Positions 42,262 through 55,727 of a stretch of DNA of 64,000 nt are shown here, piece after piece (position 1 is the first letter of the stretch; each line of letters opens with the position of its first letter). Location: positions 3,309,741-3,373,740 of the forward strand of contig OX345645.1 in NCBI GenBank assembly GCA_947044365.1, given 5' to 3'. The translations under genes were made by a program, and so were the position numbers. Under the pieces are notes generated by a model. It saw only the letters and a program-made list of their open reading frames with translations, had not been told where the DNA came from and made no database searches. This DNA is from Petrosia ficiformis. Lineage: Eukaryota > Porifera > Demospongiae > Haplosclerida > Petrosiidae.

Positions 42262-43744
42262 ACTGTTAGAAAGACCCTATTTTTTAACAGAACATTTCAC
42301 CATGTATCTTTTAATCAAAGTGTAAGTGTAGAATTGTTATCTTTTTTATAAACAAGATATAATCAAAATAGCTACAATGTATTCTGTTTAAAAATAATTT
42401 ATGCATTTACCCGCCACCTTAAAAAAGGGACATTTTCCCACAAAATAATTTTGATCAATTGCTTAAATTTAGTTGCTCACCAATGAAGTACATGTAGTTT
42501 ATTAAAAATGAGAAAACTTTCTCAATTTACCAGTATTCTATCAAAAATAGAGTAAAGCAGGTAACCATGGTTACATATTCTATACCTACATGTATAATAC
42601 AGTGTATATCCTGTGCCATTAACCTTGATCATGGGTGATATCGAGATCAAGTTTGTCATATGAAATCTCTTGTTAGTAATAATATACATGTATGCCACGA
42701 ATATAATGCCACGAATATAATTATTACATAATTATTAGAATTTACAAAATGATACACATGGTTATTATGCACACTGTATAATCTATAAGACATAAACATT
42801 CTGACTTGTACTTTTAAAATTCTCATGATTTAAATAGCAACAAACCTTTTGAAATCTCTTGTTAGTAATATTATATATCACAAGTATAATTGTAACATGA
42901 ATTTAGACAAAATGATGCACATAGCAGATGTATCAGACATTAATATTCTGACTTGTACTTTTAAAATTCTCATGATTTTAGACCCCCTCCCTCCCCCCAT
43001 CTCTGTATGAGACCTTGTACATGTATTGTATACATGTACATTTTGTATGTTCTTAGATCTTCATTACCTTGTGTGAATGCAAGGCTTCTGTTCTTGTGGT
43101 ATGGCCAATCACTAGTATTGTCATAGCCTGTTTCCAGTATGAATATAATTTATATATAAACCCACAATAACATGAACACTCCCTGACTATAAAACCCAAG
43201 ACTATTCATTACTTTTCATATCGTTATGTTTTCTAAAATAGGAAAAATTTTTGGGATGCCTTAACTCAGTTTAAGGCAGTTAAATCAGTGAAGTATTTTG
43301 TATTAACTGTTGTGTAATCAACTGTTGTTGTGTATGTGAGTAGGGAAAGGTGATACAGTACTTTGTGTTTTTGATGGTAATCCAAACAGCAATGGTTGTC
43401 AGTAACAGTCATTGTACTAATATATTTAATTATGACCTTTTACAAGTATGTGCAGAACAAGAAACTATCTTCAGTTTCTCGAAAAGACTCTCATCTTTAA
43501 AAATAATTTGTGATCAATTGAACACATTATTATAGGGCAATATTGACGAACAAATGGGGGACTTTTCTGCACTAAGCAAACATAGGTGTGGTTTACGAAC
43601 TTTACAGTGGTTATCTACATGTAGTTCTATGATATGTTAGGGACATTACATTCTTTACACTAATTTACATGTATCATAGGTCTACCTTTTGGGTTGTCTA
43701 CTGTATGATGTCCTGTTCTTTATTGTCGTCTCTTTGTTGTTAGT

Positions 43745-43995
43745 CTACATGTAGTTCCTAGCTGCACCCTCCAAGTTTGCCATCAAAATCTCATGAATAT
43801 CATTATGTGGTTCATTTAGGTAGGGTTAGGATTCTCTTATGGTTAGAAGTGATGTCCAAATTTGCCATCAAAGGCTAAGATTACTTTGATACTGATTGAA
43901 CCCTAACCTACCCCTACCCACTACCCTAAATGAACCACATAATGATATTCATGAGATTTTGATGTGGCAAACTTGGACATTATTGCCAAAATGCC
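43745..43995. mobile_element. fold-back element with GTTAGGG-rich ends
   Basis: CAAGTTTGCCATCAAAATCT, then CATGAATATCATTATGTGGT and TCATTTAGGTAGGGTTAGG pairs with the reverse complement ending near 43985. Related single-arm or rearranged copies occur at 41425-41560, 46360-46500, 53100-53320 and 55805-55925. Confidence 0.75.
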
Positions 43996-44167
43996 ACTGT
44001 TGCCAGATGCTCTCTGGAGTTTAGAGGGTGTACCACTGGGGACAAGAATAGTTACTTGTTATACTTGTTATACTTGTCCTTTCCTTTGTATCTATTGATA
44101 TATGTCCTCACCTTTGTCTATACAGGAGCCTCTTAGTATTTAAGAGTTGTGTTGTGTATATTATTAG

Positions 44168-44578
44168 CAGGGCATAAACAAAGGTGGTAACATTCGAAGG
44201 TTCATTATAATTCCTTACCTTCGAAGGTAGAATCCATTCCATAAAGGTTCGCAATTAACATGTGGTTAAAAACTTTTTTTATTTTATTTTTTATTTTATT
44301 TTATTTTTTTTTAATTTTTTTATTAATTATTTGCTGCAATAATTATTTATAACTCTTAATTAATTATTACATTTGTCATGTGGATATTGATAATGACTGA
44401 GAGTGAAGAGACCATGGACGAGAGTGTGGACTTTCTAAACCAGAATGTACTGAATCTCATCTGCCATCTTCTATAGGTACAAAGTTAACACATTCATAGT
44501 GTTACACCTTCGTGAACCTTCCTGTTCTAGTTGAAACAAACCTTCGAAGGTGTAAAAATCACCTTCGTTTATGCCCTG
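44168..44578. mobile_element. hAT MITE with CAGGGCATAAAC ends and perfect ATTATTAG duplication
   Basis: Ends CAGGGCATAAACAAAGGTG and, reverse-complemented, CAGGGCATAAACGAAGGTG; flanks ATTATTAG at 44160-44167 and 44579-44586. The paralogous empty sites at about 46660 and 53490 lack it. It is 411 bp with internal ACCTTCGAAGGT palindromes. Confidence 0.95.
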
Positions 44579-45383
44579 ATTATTAGTAGTGAGTTTTATA
44601 CAAAAGGCTTCATACAAGATATCACTATTGGAATTGCAGATACTGTGTAGTACATTGGCTTCTGCAAGGTATAAATCAAATTCTTTGTAAGTCACTTACT
44701 ACATGTGTATAGTATGGGTACTAAACTGTCAACAGTACAACAAGAATACTGATGATGCTCTTTGCATACTGTACATGTACATGTACATATGCAATGTAGT
44801 ACAGAGTTCTAAGGAATATAGAGTATTTCCTTTGTACCCAAGTGGCTTAAATATTCCACATGGATTTTTTTCGTTTTTTTGTTATGGAAACCCCCGTTAC
44901 TCAGTACATGAAAGTTGAAGAACAGGAATGAGACTCTGTTTTGAAGAATTCCCAGGTCCAATCTTGCCTTTCTCATCGAGTTATGATCGTTAAAGGTAGG
45001 CGTTACCGAATCGTTGCATCGAGGCAAAGTTTGCATTACAGTGTATAAATTTAGCATCGCCTATAGGTGATGTTGGCGGTTAATTTGTTAAAATAACTGG
45101 TTTACATCTGTTAAAAGTGACAAAACTTTATTGTGATTCACTAGTATTTTATAGCTGATAACCATGGTAACATATCATACATGTATATAATTGTAACATA
45201 AATTAATGCACATAGCAGATGTATCAGACATTAATATTCTGACTTGTACTTTTATAATTCTCATGATTTTAGACCCCCTCCCCCCATCTCTGTATGAGAC
45301 CTTGTACATGTACATTGTATAAATTCACTACCTTGTGTGATTACCTCTTTAGCAAGGCCTTTGTTCTTGAATCGTTAGATAGT

Positions 45384-45680
45384 CACATCCTGTTTCCAGT
45401 ATGAATATGATTTAATATATAAACCCACAATAACATGAACACTACCTGACTTTTTAAACCCAAGGTAATCAATCACTTTGTCACATCCTGTTTCCAGTAT
45501 GAATATGATTGAATATATAAACCCACAATAACATGAACACTACCTGACTTTTTAAACCCAAGGTAATCAATCACTTTGTCACATCCTGTTTCCAGTATGA
45601 ATATGATTGAATATATAAACCCACAATAACATGAACATTCTCTGACTATAAAACCCAAGGTAATCAATCACCTTATGTAA
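45384..45680. repeat. 98-bp local triplication of the array marker
   Basis: CACATCCTGTTTCCAGTATG starts at 45384, 45482 and 45580. The unit includes the GTAATCAATCACTTTG tail. Confidence 0.92.
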
Positions 45681-45935
45681 CTTGGAGTCTTAGTACTTAC
45701 CATAAATGTGAAAATTTTGTGAGATGCCTTAACTCAGTTTAAGGCAGCTAAATCAGTGAAGTATTGACTGTTGTGTAATCAACTCCTGTTGTGTATGTGG
45801 AGTGGTGGAAGGTGATCCAAACAACAATGGTTGTCAGTAACAGTGATTGTACTAATGTATTTAATGGACGATAAGTAACTATGACCTTTCAAGAAACTTT
45901 CATCAGTTTCTCAAAAAGACTATCATCTTTAAAAA

Positions 45936-46350
45936 CAAGTGTATATACACATGTAGAGAAAAAAAGTATCCCTATGATTGCTTTGTGGTGTCCAGCATTC
46001 AGTAATCATGACTGAAACACAACAGCCTATTATAGTTATTATTTTCATTATCTACTCTCCTTACCTTTTAAAGGACCTTGTAGAACTTTAGGAATATATT
46101 TCAGGCAGAATAGCTAGCTATTAGTTCCAGTTTCTACATAAGCAACTTAGCTTTCTTCCTGCTGGTCTGTAGAGCTCGAGCGCGCGTTCTTTTACGCGCC
46201 ACGCCCTTCAATTGACTGAGCCCCCAGGAATGACGCAACTTCCTTAACTACGTATACAACGCATACTCACGCAAGTGGACACAAGAATATATATATATAT
46301 ATATACATTAAACCCCCCCCCCCCCCCCCCCCCCCTGTGGAAAGCAATCA
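45936..46350 (+). mobile_element. CAAGTGTATATA MITE family copy
   Basis: CAAGTGTATATA, a short insertion, GAGAAAAAAAGTATCCCTATG, the AGCTAGCTATTAGTTCC and CGCGCGTTCTTTTACGCG landmarks and AAAGCAATCA are present. A poly-C run (about 46312-46335) sits near its 3' end and is a likely assembly-difficult spot. Confidence 0.88.
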
Positions 46351-49300
46351 TTTCCAGCAAGTGATGTCCAAATTTGCCATCAAAGGCTAAGATTACTTTG
46401 ATACTGATTGAACCCTAACCTACCCCTACCCACTACCCTAAATGAACCACATATTGATATTCATGAGATTTTGATGTGGCAAACTTGGACATTATTGCCA
46501 AAATGCCACTGTTGCTAGATGCTCTCTGGAGTTTAGAGGGTGTACCACTGGGGACAAGAATAGTTACTTGTTATACTTGTCCTTTCCTTTGTATCTATTG
46601 ATATATGTCCTCACCTTTGTCTATGCAGGAGCCTCTTAGTATATATTTAAAAGTTGTGTTGTGTATATTATTAGTAGTGATTTTTATACAAAAGGCTTCA
46701 TATAAGATATCACTATTGGAATTGCAGATACTGTGTAGTGCATTGGCTTCTGCAAGGTATAAATCAAATTCTTTGTAAGTCACTTACTACATGTGTATAG
46801 TATGGGTACTAAACTGTCAACAGTACAACAAGAATACTGATGATGCTCTTTGCATACTGTACATGTACATGTATATATGCAATGTAGTACAGAGTTCTAA
46901 GGAATATAGAGTATTTCAAGTGGCTTAAATATTCCACGTGGATTTTTTTCGTTTTTTTTGTTATGGAAACCCCCGTTATTCAGCACATGAAAGTTGAAGA
47001 ACAGGAATGAGACTCTGTTTTTGAAGACTTCCCGGGTCCAGACTCACCTTTTACAGTGAGTTATGATCTTTTAAGGTAGGCATTACCAAATCATTGCATT
47101 GAGGCGATGTTGGCATTTACAGTGTAAATTTAGCGTCACCTACAGGTTACGTTGGCGGTTAATCTGTTAAAATAACTTGTTTAAATCTGTTAACAGTGAG
47201 AAAACTTTATTGTGATTCACTAGTATTCTATAGCTGATAACCATGGTAACATATCACATGGTAACATATCATATATATCACAAGTATAATTGTAACATAA
47301 ATTACACAAAATGATGCACATAGCAGATGTATAAGACATTAATATTCTGACTTGTACTTTTAAAATTTTCATGATTTTAGACCCCCTCTCTCCCCCCTGA
47401 TCTCTGTATGAGACCTTGTACATGTATTATATACATGTACATTTTGTACAATGTATGCTCTTAGAAATTCGTTTCTTTGTGTGAACACCTCTTTAACAAG
47501 GCCTTTGTTCTTGTGGTACATGTACATGTAAATATGTGTAATCATACATGTATTAGATAGTCACATCCTGTTTCCAATATGAATATGATTTAATGTATAA
47601 ACCCACAATAACATGAAATCTTCCTGACTATAAAGCCATGACCATGGTGTGTAGGAAGACATCCTTTGGAACTGGAACTGGAACTGGAACTGTGGTAATC
47701 GCAATTTTTGAGATGCCTTAACTTAATTTAAGGCAGTTACATTTGTAAATCAGTGATGTATTTTGTATTGATGTTTTGTTATCATCTCTTGCTGTGTATG
47801 TGATTGGGAGGGTTTACAGTACTTAGTCCAAACAGCACTAGTTGTCAGTACCAATGGTTGTACTAATGTATTTATTATAATGTGTGTGAAGTGTGTACAG
47901 ATTACAGAACTAAACATGATATATATTTATTGACAGAACAGGAGGCTATCTTTAGTTTCTTGAAAAGCCTCTCATCTTTCTAAATAATGTATGAACACAT
48001 GTTATAAAATTAATAGTTATTATATGAAGGGTAATACTGATGACTGGTGAAAAATGGTGAACTTTTCTAAACTGACAAACACAGGTGTGGTAATCTAGTT
48101 TGTTATGGCCATTGTCATTAATTACATGTATCATAGGTCTACTTGCTTGTCTAGTGTATGATGTCCTGTGCTTTATTTATTGTTGTCTAGCTCTTTGTTA
48201 CTTAGTTCAGACTTTGTTAGTCGTTCAGACTCTCTTTTTTGCATAGTACCTGCAGATATCATCTCCATACTTGCAGACCAGAATTTTACGATGAATCCCA
48301 TTTGAATGGTGCTAGAATCATTGTGATAGTTTAACAAACAAAAAAATTATTTGTCTGAAAATAGTAATAATATTATTATGATGAAGATTTTGCTAGTTTT
48401 GCTACTTGCCAGGTTTCTAGAAGATGTTGTTAGTGTCATAAAAACACGTACTAGATATCAAAAGGTATGTGTGTATTAAGACTTGTTTCCATAATTTTGG
48501 TAGAGATTTCAACTCACCACTTGTAATTAAAATGTATAGGTGGCCATTTTTTTGGTGCCATCTCTACATAGAGACTAGAGAGTACTAACGTACTCTGATA
48601 AGACTTGTACTTTTAAACATTTTAGACCCCTCCCTCCCATCACTTTATGAGACCTTGTACGTGTATTGTATACATGTAGATTTTGTAACTTCACTACCTT
48701 GTGTGAATATCAATTTAGCAAGGCCTTTGTTCTTGAGGTAGGTTAGTATAGTCACATCCTGTTTCCAGTATGAATATGATTTAATATATAAACCCACAAT
48801 AACATGAACACTCTCTGACTATAAAGCCCAGATCATTTGCTGCACAGATGCACCTACCAAAATTTTTCTGTTTATTCTGCAATTATTCTGCAATTTTTGA
48901 GATGCCTCAACTTGGCATTTGGCAATTCAATCAGTGATTTTGTTATCAACCTTTGTTGTGTGTGTGGGTGGGAGAGTCACAGTACTTCGTTTGTGTTTTG
49001 ATGGTAGTCCAGACAACATAGGTTGTACAAGTATATGTTACTAGATAATGAATCACTAAGTTGTTTGGCAGCAAAGTTTATTAGAAAACATAACATTTTG
49101 GTCTATGACGTTTTCAAGTGTGTACAGAACATTATTGACAGAACAGGAGACTATCTACATGTATCTATTAACTGTTGCAAAACTACCATGTACATGTACA
49201 TGTACCAAAATTAATATTTAATGTACATCATTACATGTAAGTATTGGTGAAGATTATTCAGTCCATCTGCAAATATGTTCTTAACTATTGCCTCAATATG

Positions 49301-49546
49301 ACCATTTCTTTCTTGATCATTCTTATAATCATGAATATAGTCACCCTTATTTATATAATATACACATTCATTTATAATCTTACCATTTTTGAGATTAGTA
49401 TGGCTGACTACAATATACTGTAAGTTTGAGTTAGAGTTTTGAAGTATCAGTGTTGTATCAGTGTTAGTGACAACAAATTTTTGAAATGCACTTTGGCAAA
49501 ATGATTTATGTAATATAATATTGATGACTATAATTGTTGAACTTAT

Positions 49547-50388
49547 TAGTGATGAGTGATAGTTTGCAATACTGATAAACAATATCGTCATCAAATATCA
49601 CTTGTATGAAGTTGTATTGATACTTATTGATATGATAACCACACCCATTTTAAATGAATGTGCAAGGCATGGCTATCATTGTTTAAACAAGTGTATATAA
49701 AGAAAAAAACATCCCTATGACTGCTTTGTGGTGTCCATCATTCAGTAATCATGGCTAACTTTATGAAGCCTGAAACACATCAGCCTTTATAGTTATTATT
49801 TTGATTATCTACTCTGTTTACCTTTTAAGAACCTTGTAGAACTTAAAGAATATATTTCATGTAGAATAGCTACTATTTGTTCCAGTTTCTACGTAAGCTA
49901 CACAGTTTTTCTTCTGCTGGTTTGTAGAGCTTGATCGTGCGTTCTTTTACGCGCCACGCCCATTAATTGACCGAGCCCCCGGGAATGATGTAACTTCCTT
50001 AACTACGTATACAACGTATACAACGCATACTCGTGTAGGTGACACAAGAATATATATACATATAGTTCGAACCCGTGGGAAAGCAATCATAGGGATGGCC
50101 CTACGGGCCATAAAAATTTAATGATGTAAATTATGCACAAATAGCTTCTTTCTCACCAGATACAAATTCTCCAAAATCAAATTATTGTTGTTACATTTGT
50201 TTTAGATCGAATTTGTATTTTCATAAAGCCTTTCCAGTGCAAACTGCATGTGTAAGTGTATGGGCGTGGTTACAACTAGTGGGTGTAAATTGGCGTGGTT
50301 ATTGTATTGGTAAGACAAAATTATAATCCCTAATGATACTGTAAATATCGCAAGTATCAATAAAATATCGGTATATCGCCCATCACTA
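49547..50388. mobile_element. hAT element (TAGTGATG ends) carrying a nested MITE
   Basis: The left end is TAGTGATGAGTGATA and the right end, reverse-complemented, TAGTGATGGGCGATATACCG. GAACTTAT precedes it (49539-49546). The same element without the nested MITE is at 55313-55727, and the uninterrupted target is at about 41598-41615. Its right duplication is itself split by the next element. Confidence 0.9.
49688..50111 (+). mobile_element. CAAGTGTATATA MITE family, most complete copy
   Basis: Comparison with the uninterrupted hAT copy (55440-55460 region) places the ends at CAAGTGTATATAAAG and CCCTACGGGCCAT, inserted within TTTAAA. Internal inverted repeats CATCCCTATGACTGCTTT and AAAGCAATCATAGGGATG lie near the ends. 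About 424 bp, non-coding. Confidence 0.9.
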
Positions 50389-50392
50389 GAAC

Positions 50393-51188
50393 CAGGAGCT
50401 TATGAGCGGCGCGAAGGAGCGTGAAACTTCAATATGTTTTGCAAACCCATCTGTTATCAAATCACACCTTTGCAAACTGCCTTATATGTAAAACCTCTGT
50501 AAACTGCGTAAGTGATTTAAGTAGGCGTGATAATTGTTTATTAAATTTATTTAAATTATTATAAAAATATAAATCGACTATCGTGTGCGTCTGACAAGAT
50601 GAGTCTGTATAATCCCCCACTTCTTTCCAGACAGAAACGATACTAATATAGTCAGCAAAGGATAGGTGCTACCAAACTCTGTGACAAAAGTGTCAAAGTG
50701 CTGTCAGTTTGTTGATTCTACAGGGTGTACAAAAGGACTATTAATAGACAACAACAAAAGCGATATCTCTAATGAAATAAGTGCATGATGATTAGTTTGT
50801 TACCTGGTGCAGGATTTGAAACAGCCTTGTATTCAAGCTTTCTTCTCGAGTTTCTTGGCTTGTAGAACTTGCGTTTCTGGCTTCCAGTTAGTTTGAAGTG
50901 TCCTATTTGAAATGTTCCATCCCAGAAATCTGTGCATCGGTTCTTTTGATCGCTATTTCATCTCTACTAAACAATGCTTCTGCTTAGGACTGTGGCTTGA
51001 CTGTTCTTCTGCACGAGTTCGTTCAACATTGACTGGATTCTAATAATTGCCCACCCACTTTGGAACACTTATCTTAAACTCATCCTTTTGACCATATTTG
51101 GAGTTTTGCTAAAAGTGTGATTCGACAATAGATGGGTACTGCAGTTTGACGCTCCTTCGTGCCGCTTCGCGGCGCTCATAAGCTCCTG
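50393..51188. mobile_element. 796-bp element with CAGGAGCTTATGAGC ends and CTAGAAC duplication
   Basis: Ends CAGGAGCTTATGAGCGGCGC and, reverse-complemented, CAGGAGCTTATGAGCGCCGC, with an internal GC-rich stem. CTAGAAC flanks both sides (50386-50392 and 51189-51195). The paralogous site at 55726-55732 has a single CTAGAAC. The interior is unique and non-coding as far as I can see. Confidence 0.93.
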
Positions 51189-54100
51189 CTAGAACTTACA
51201 TGTGTATTTAATTTTAGTAATTACATGTATCATGACATTGAGTCAATCAAATTATTATATACTAGTCACCTGATGTTTTAAATAGCATTATGTATTAACT
51301 ATGCAGAAAAGCAAACTAGTGATATACAATAGTTTGGGAGGTTAATTTATCTGAGAGGTGGTTATTCCCGACCAGTGCCGACCAGTGTGGGCAGAACACT
51401 GTATAGAGATGGCCCTATGGGCCATAAAATTGATATCTCTTATACTGTAAAGTGTATGTGACCTAATTTTCAAAAAGGGACACTTTCCCACAAATAATTT
51501 TGATCAAATCAGTTGCTTGCCAATAAAGTAGTTTAAAATAACTTCTGTTAAAAGTGAGAAAACTTTCTTGTGATTTAGCAGTATTCCAAAGTAAAGCAGG
51601 TAACCATGGTTACATATTCTATACCTAATAAGAAACAAGGTCTAAAATTTCCTTCGGACATTAATGATTTTTGATCGGTCATATAATGTATTGTGTATGT
51701 GATATAAGCTCAAAATGGTCAGACATTTGTTTAAAATGGTTGGAATTGTCCAATGACCAGTAGCTATTTCTTGCCCTGGCTTATAATATAATGTATTTCC
51801 CATGCAGTTAACCTTGATCATGAGTGATATCTACATGTAGATCAAGTTTGTTACATGCATGTGAAATCTAGAATTTACAAAATGATACATATAGCAACAT
51901 ATACATCAAGGGTGTAGCTAGCAGTAGGCTAGGGTAGGCTTTAGCCTACCCTGAGATTTTGAACTTATTTCTTAATTACTTCTCAAAATATTGTATATAA
52001 TAAAATTAAAATAAATTATATACTTACAGTATAAATAATAATGATAATTATGTTAAAATATAATTGTTTTCCAGACAACTTTTGATTCTATTCGGTTAGT
52101 CAATTGTTGTATTATTAATTGACCACACCCATAATGAATAATTAATTAGCTAAAATTTTCGACGCACTACGCATGCCATTTTCGTTTAGCTATTTATTCT
52201 TCCGGAATACGCCCTTGATATACATGTATATACACATTACAAGTCAGGATATTAATCTGTAAGACATTAATATCCTGACTTGTTTTCACGATTTTAGACC
52301 CCCTCCCTCCTCCCGTAACTTTATAAGACCTTGTACATGTACATTGTGTATGTTCTTAGATCTTCATTACCTTGTGTGAATACCTATTTAGCAAAGCCTT
52401 TGTTCTTGTGGTATGTCCAATCACTAATTTGGTAGTTAACATAGTCACATCCTGTTTCCAGTATGAATATGATTTAATATATAAACCCACAATAACATGA
52501 ACACTACCTGACTTTTTAAACCCAAGGTACTCAATCACTTTGCCATATTTTGTTTCCTGTATGAATATGATTGATTATATAAACCCACAATAACATGAAC
52601 ACTCCCTGACTATAAAAGCCAAGGTAATCAATCACCTTACATAACTTTACCATACATGTGCAAATTTTTGAGATGCCTTAACTCAGTTTTAAGGCAGTTA
52701 AATTAGTAAAGTATTGACTGTTGTGTAATCCACTCTTGTTGTGTGGTGGAAGGTGATCCAAACAACAATGGTTGTCAGTAACAGTGATTGTACTAATGTA
52801 TTTAATGGACAATAAGTAACTATGATCTTTCTCAAAAAGACTCCCATCTTTAAAAATAATAAATTTTATGAACAATTGAACACATGTTATAATTATTATA
52901 GGGCAATATTGATTTAATTAATGGTGTACTTTTATGAACTAAGCAAACATAGGTGTGGTTATCTACATGTAGTTCTATGATATGTTAGGGACGTTGCTTT
53001 CTTTACACTAATTTCCATGTATCATAGGTCTACCTTTTGGGTTCTCTACTGTATGATGTCCTGTGCTTTATTGTTGTCTCTTTGTTACTTGTTAGTCTAC
53101 ATGTAGTTCCCAGCTGCAACCTCCATCAAAATCCCATGAATATCATTGTTGTTCATTTAGGATAGGGTTAGGGTTCTCTTATGGTTAGGAGTGATGTCCA
53201 AATTTGCTAAGATTACTTTGATACCCTAACCATAAGACAATCCTAACCTACCCCTAACCTACCCTAAATGAACCACATAATGATATTCATGAGATTTTGA
53301 TGTAACATTATTGCCAAAATGCCACTGTTGCCAGATGCTCTTTGGAGTTTGGAGGGGGTGTGACTGGGGACAAGACTAGTTACTTCTTATACATGTACTT
53401 GTCCTTTCCTTTGTACATGTATCTATTGATATATGCCCTCACCTTTGTCTATGCAGGAGCCTCTTAGTATTTAAGAGTTGTGCTTTGTATAATATTAAGT
53501 AGTGATTTTTATACAAAAGGTTTCATCCAAGTTATCACTATTGGAATTGCAGATACTATGTAGTGCATTAGCTTCTGCAAGTTATAAATCAAATTCTTTG
53601 TAAGTCACCTTCTCTACATGTGTATAGTATGGGTACTAAACTGTCACCAGTACAACAAGAATACTGATGATGCTCTTTGCATACTGTACATGTATATATA
53701 GTACAGAGTTCTAAGGAATATAGAGTATTTCCTTTGTACCCAAGTGGCTTAAATATTCCACGTGAATTTTTTTTCGTTTTTTTGTTATGGAAACCCTCGT
53801 TACTCAGTACATGAAAGTTCAAGAACAGGAATGAGACTCTGTTTTGAAAAATCCCAGGTCCAGACTCGCCTTTCTCATCAAGTTATGATCGTTAAAGGTA
53901 GGCGTTACCGAATCGTTGCATCGAAGCGATGTTTGTATTTACAGTGTATAACTTTAGCGTCGCCTATAGGCGATGTTGGCGGTTAATCTGTTAAAATAAC
54001 TGGTTTACATCTGTTAAAAGTGACAAAACTTTATTGTGATTCACTAGTATTCTATAGGTGATAACCATGGTAACATATCACATGGTAACATATCATATAT

Positions 54101-54766
54101 ATAATTGTAACATAAATTAGACAAAATGATGCACATAGCAGATGTACAATGTATAAGACATTAATATTCTGACTTGTACTTTTATAATTCTCATGATTTT
54201 AGACCCCCTCCCTCCTCCCATCTCTGTATGAGACCTTGTACATGTACATTTTGTAACTTCACTACCTTGTGTGAATACCTCTTTAGCAAGGCCTTTGTTC
54301 TTGAGGTATGTCCAATCACTAATTTAGTTAGCATAGTCATATCCTGTTTCTAGTATGAATACGATTTAATTTATAAACCCACAATAACATGAACACTCCC
54401 TGACTATAAAGCCCAGACCATTTATTACAGATGCACTTCAAAATTTTTCTCAGTTTATTCTGCAATTTTTGAGATGCCTTAACTTGGCATTTGGCAATTC
54501 AATCAGTGATTTTGTTATCAACCTTTGTTGTGTATGTGGGTGGGAGAGTCACCTTGTGTTTTGATGGTAGTGCAGACAACAGAGGTTGTACAAGTATAAG
54601 TTACTAGATAATGAATCACAAAGTTGTTTGGCAGCAAAGTTTATTAGAAAACACGACATTTTGGTCTATGACTTTTTCAAGTGTGTACAGAACATATATT
54701 GACAGAACAGGAGACTATCTACATGTATCTATTAACTGTTGCAAAACTACCATGTACATGTACATG

Positions 54767-54933
54767 TTGATTCGGACCCTGCCAGCTGGGCTGCCTTGGT
54801 AGCTCAGTTGGTAGAGCATCTGTCTGGAGTACAGAGTGTCGTGGGTTCGAATCCCACCTGAGGCAACTCTCATTTTCATTTTTCCATTGCCTCAGGTGTC
54901 TTTCTTTCTTTCTTTCTACATCTCTGATAACAT
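54767..54933 (+). mobile_element. tRNA-headed SINE
   Basis: A complete tRNA-like head (54793-54865), a short body with CATTTTTCCATTGCCTCAGG and a (TTTC)n tract, inserted within TACATGTACATG. The corresponding site at about 49200 in a paralogous repeat has no insertion. The - strand translation gives the familiar false peptide with WDSNPRHS and DALPTELPRQ. Confidence 0.9.
54793..54865 (+). tRNA. tRNA-like sequence, anticodon GGA, SINE head
   Basis: Folds as a canonical 73-nt cloverleaf: acceptor GCCTTGG/CTGAGGC, D arm GCTC..GAGC, anticodon stem TCTGT/ACAGA with loop CTGGAGT, T arm GTGGG-TTCGAAT-CCCAC, discriminator A. Anticodon GGA (54826-54828) would read Ser codons, but the variable loop is only 5 nt, unlike real tRNA-Ser, and eukaryotes rarely use GGA. 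It is best read as the SINE promoter rather than a working tRNA gene. Confidence 0.8.
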
Positions 54934-55312
54934 CATGTACATGTACCAAAATTAATATTTAATGTACAACACCATGTACATCATTACATGTAGGTATTGG
55001 TGAAGATTATTCATCCATTTTGCAAATACAACATGTATGTTCTTAACTATTGCCTCAATATGACCATTTCTTTCTTGATCACTCTTACAATCGCGCATAT
55101 ATTATTCTATAGTCACCAATATTTATATATGCGCACTCATTTATAGCAAAATAATAATCTTACCAGTCTTGAGATTAGTATGACTGACTATAGCTGACTA
55201 TATACTGTAAGAGTTTTGAAGTATCCAGTATTAGTGACAATAAATTTGTGAAATGCCTTTGGCAAAATGATTTATGTAATATAATATTGATGACTATAAT
55301 TGTTGAACTTAT

Positions 55313-55727
55313 TAGTGATGAGTGATAGTTTGCAATACTGAGAAACAATATCGTCATCAAATATCACTTGTATGAATTTGTATTGATACTTATTGATATG
55401 ATAACCACACCCATTTTAAATGAATGTGCAAGGCATGGCTATCATTGTTTAAAAAATTTAATGATATAAATTATGCACAAATAGCTTCTTTCTCACCAGA
55501 TACAAATTCTCCAAAATCAAATTATTGTTGTTACATTTGTTTTGGTTGAGTTTGTATTTTCGTAAAGCCTTTCCAGTGCAAACTACATGTGTAAGTGTAT
55601 GGGCGTGGTTACAACTAGTGGGTGTAACTTGGCGTGGTTATTGTATTGGTAAGACAAAATTATAATCCCTAACGATACTGTAAATATCGCAAGTATCAAT
55701 AAAATATCGGTATATTGCCCATCACTA
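55313..55727. mobile_element. hAT MITE with perfect GAACTTAT duplication
   Basis: Ends TAGTGATGAGTGATAGTTTG and, reverse-complemented, TAGTGATGGGCAATATACCG. GAACTTAT lies at 55305-55312 and 55728-55735. 415 bp, non-coding. Confidence 0.95.

Noticed and set aside
54793..54865. Functional tRNA-Ser gene
   Set aside because: It sits at the head of a SINE inserted in a repeat, with GGA anticodon and no long variable arm.
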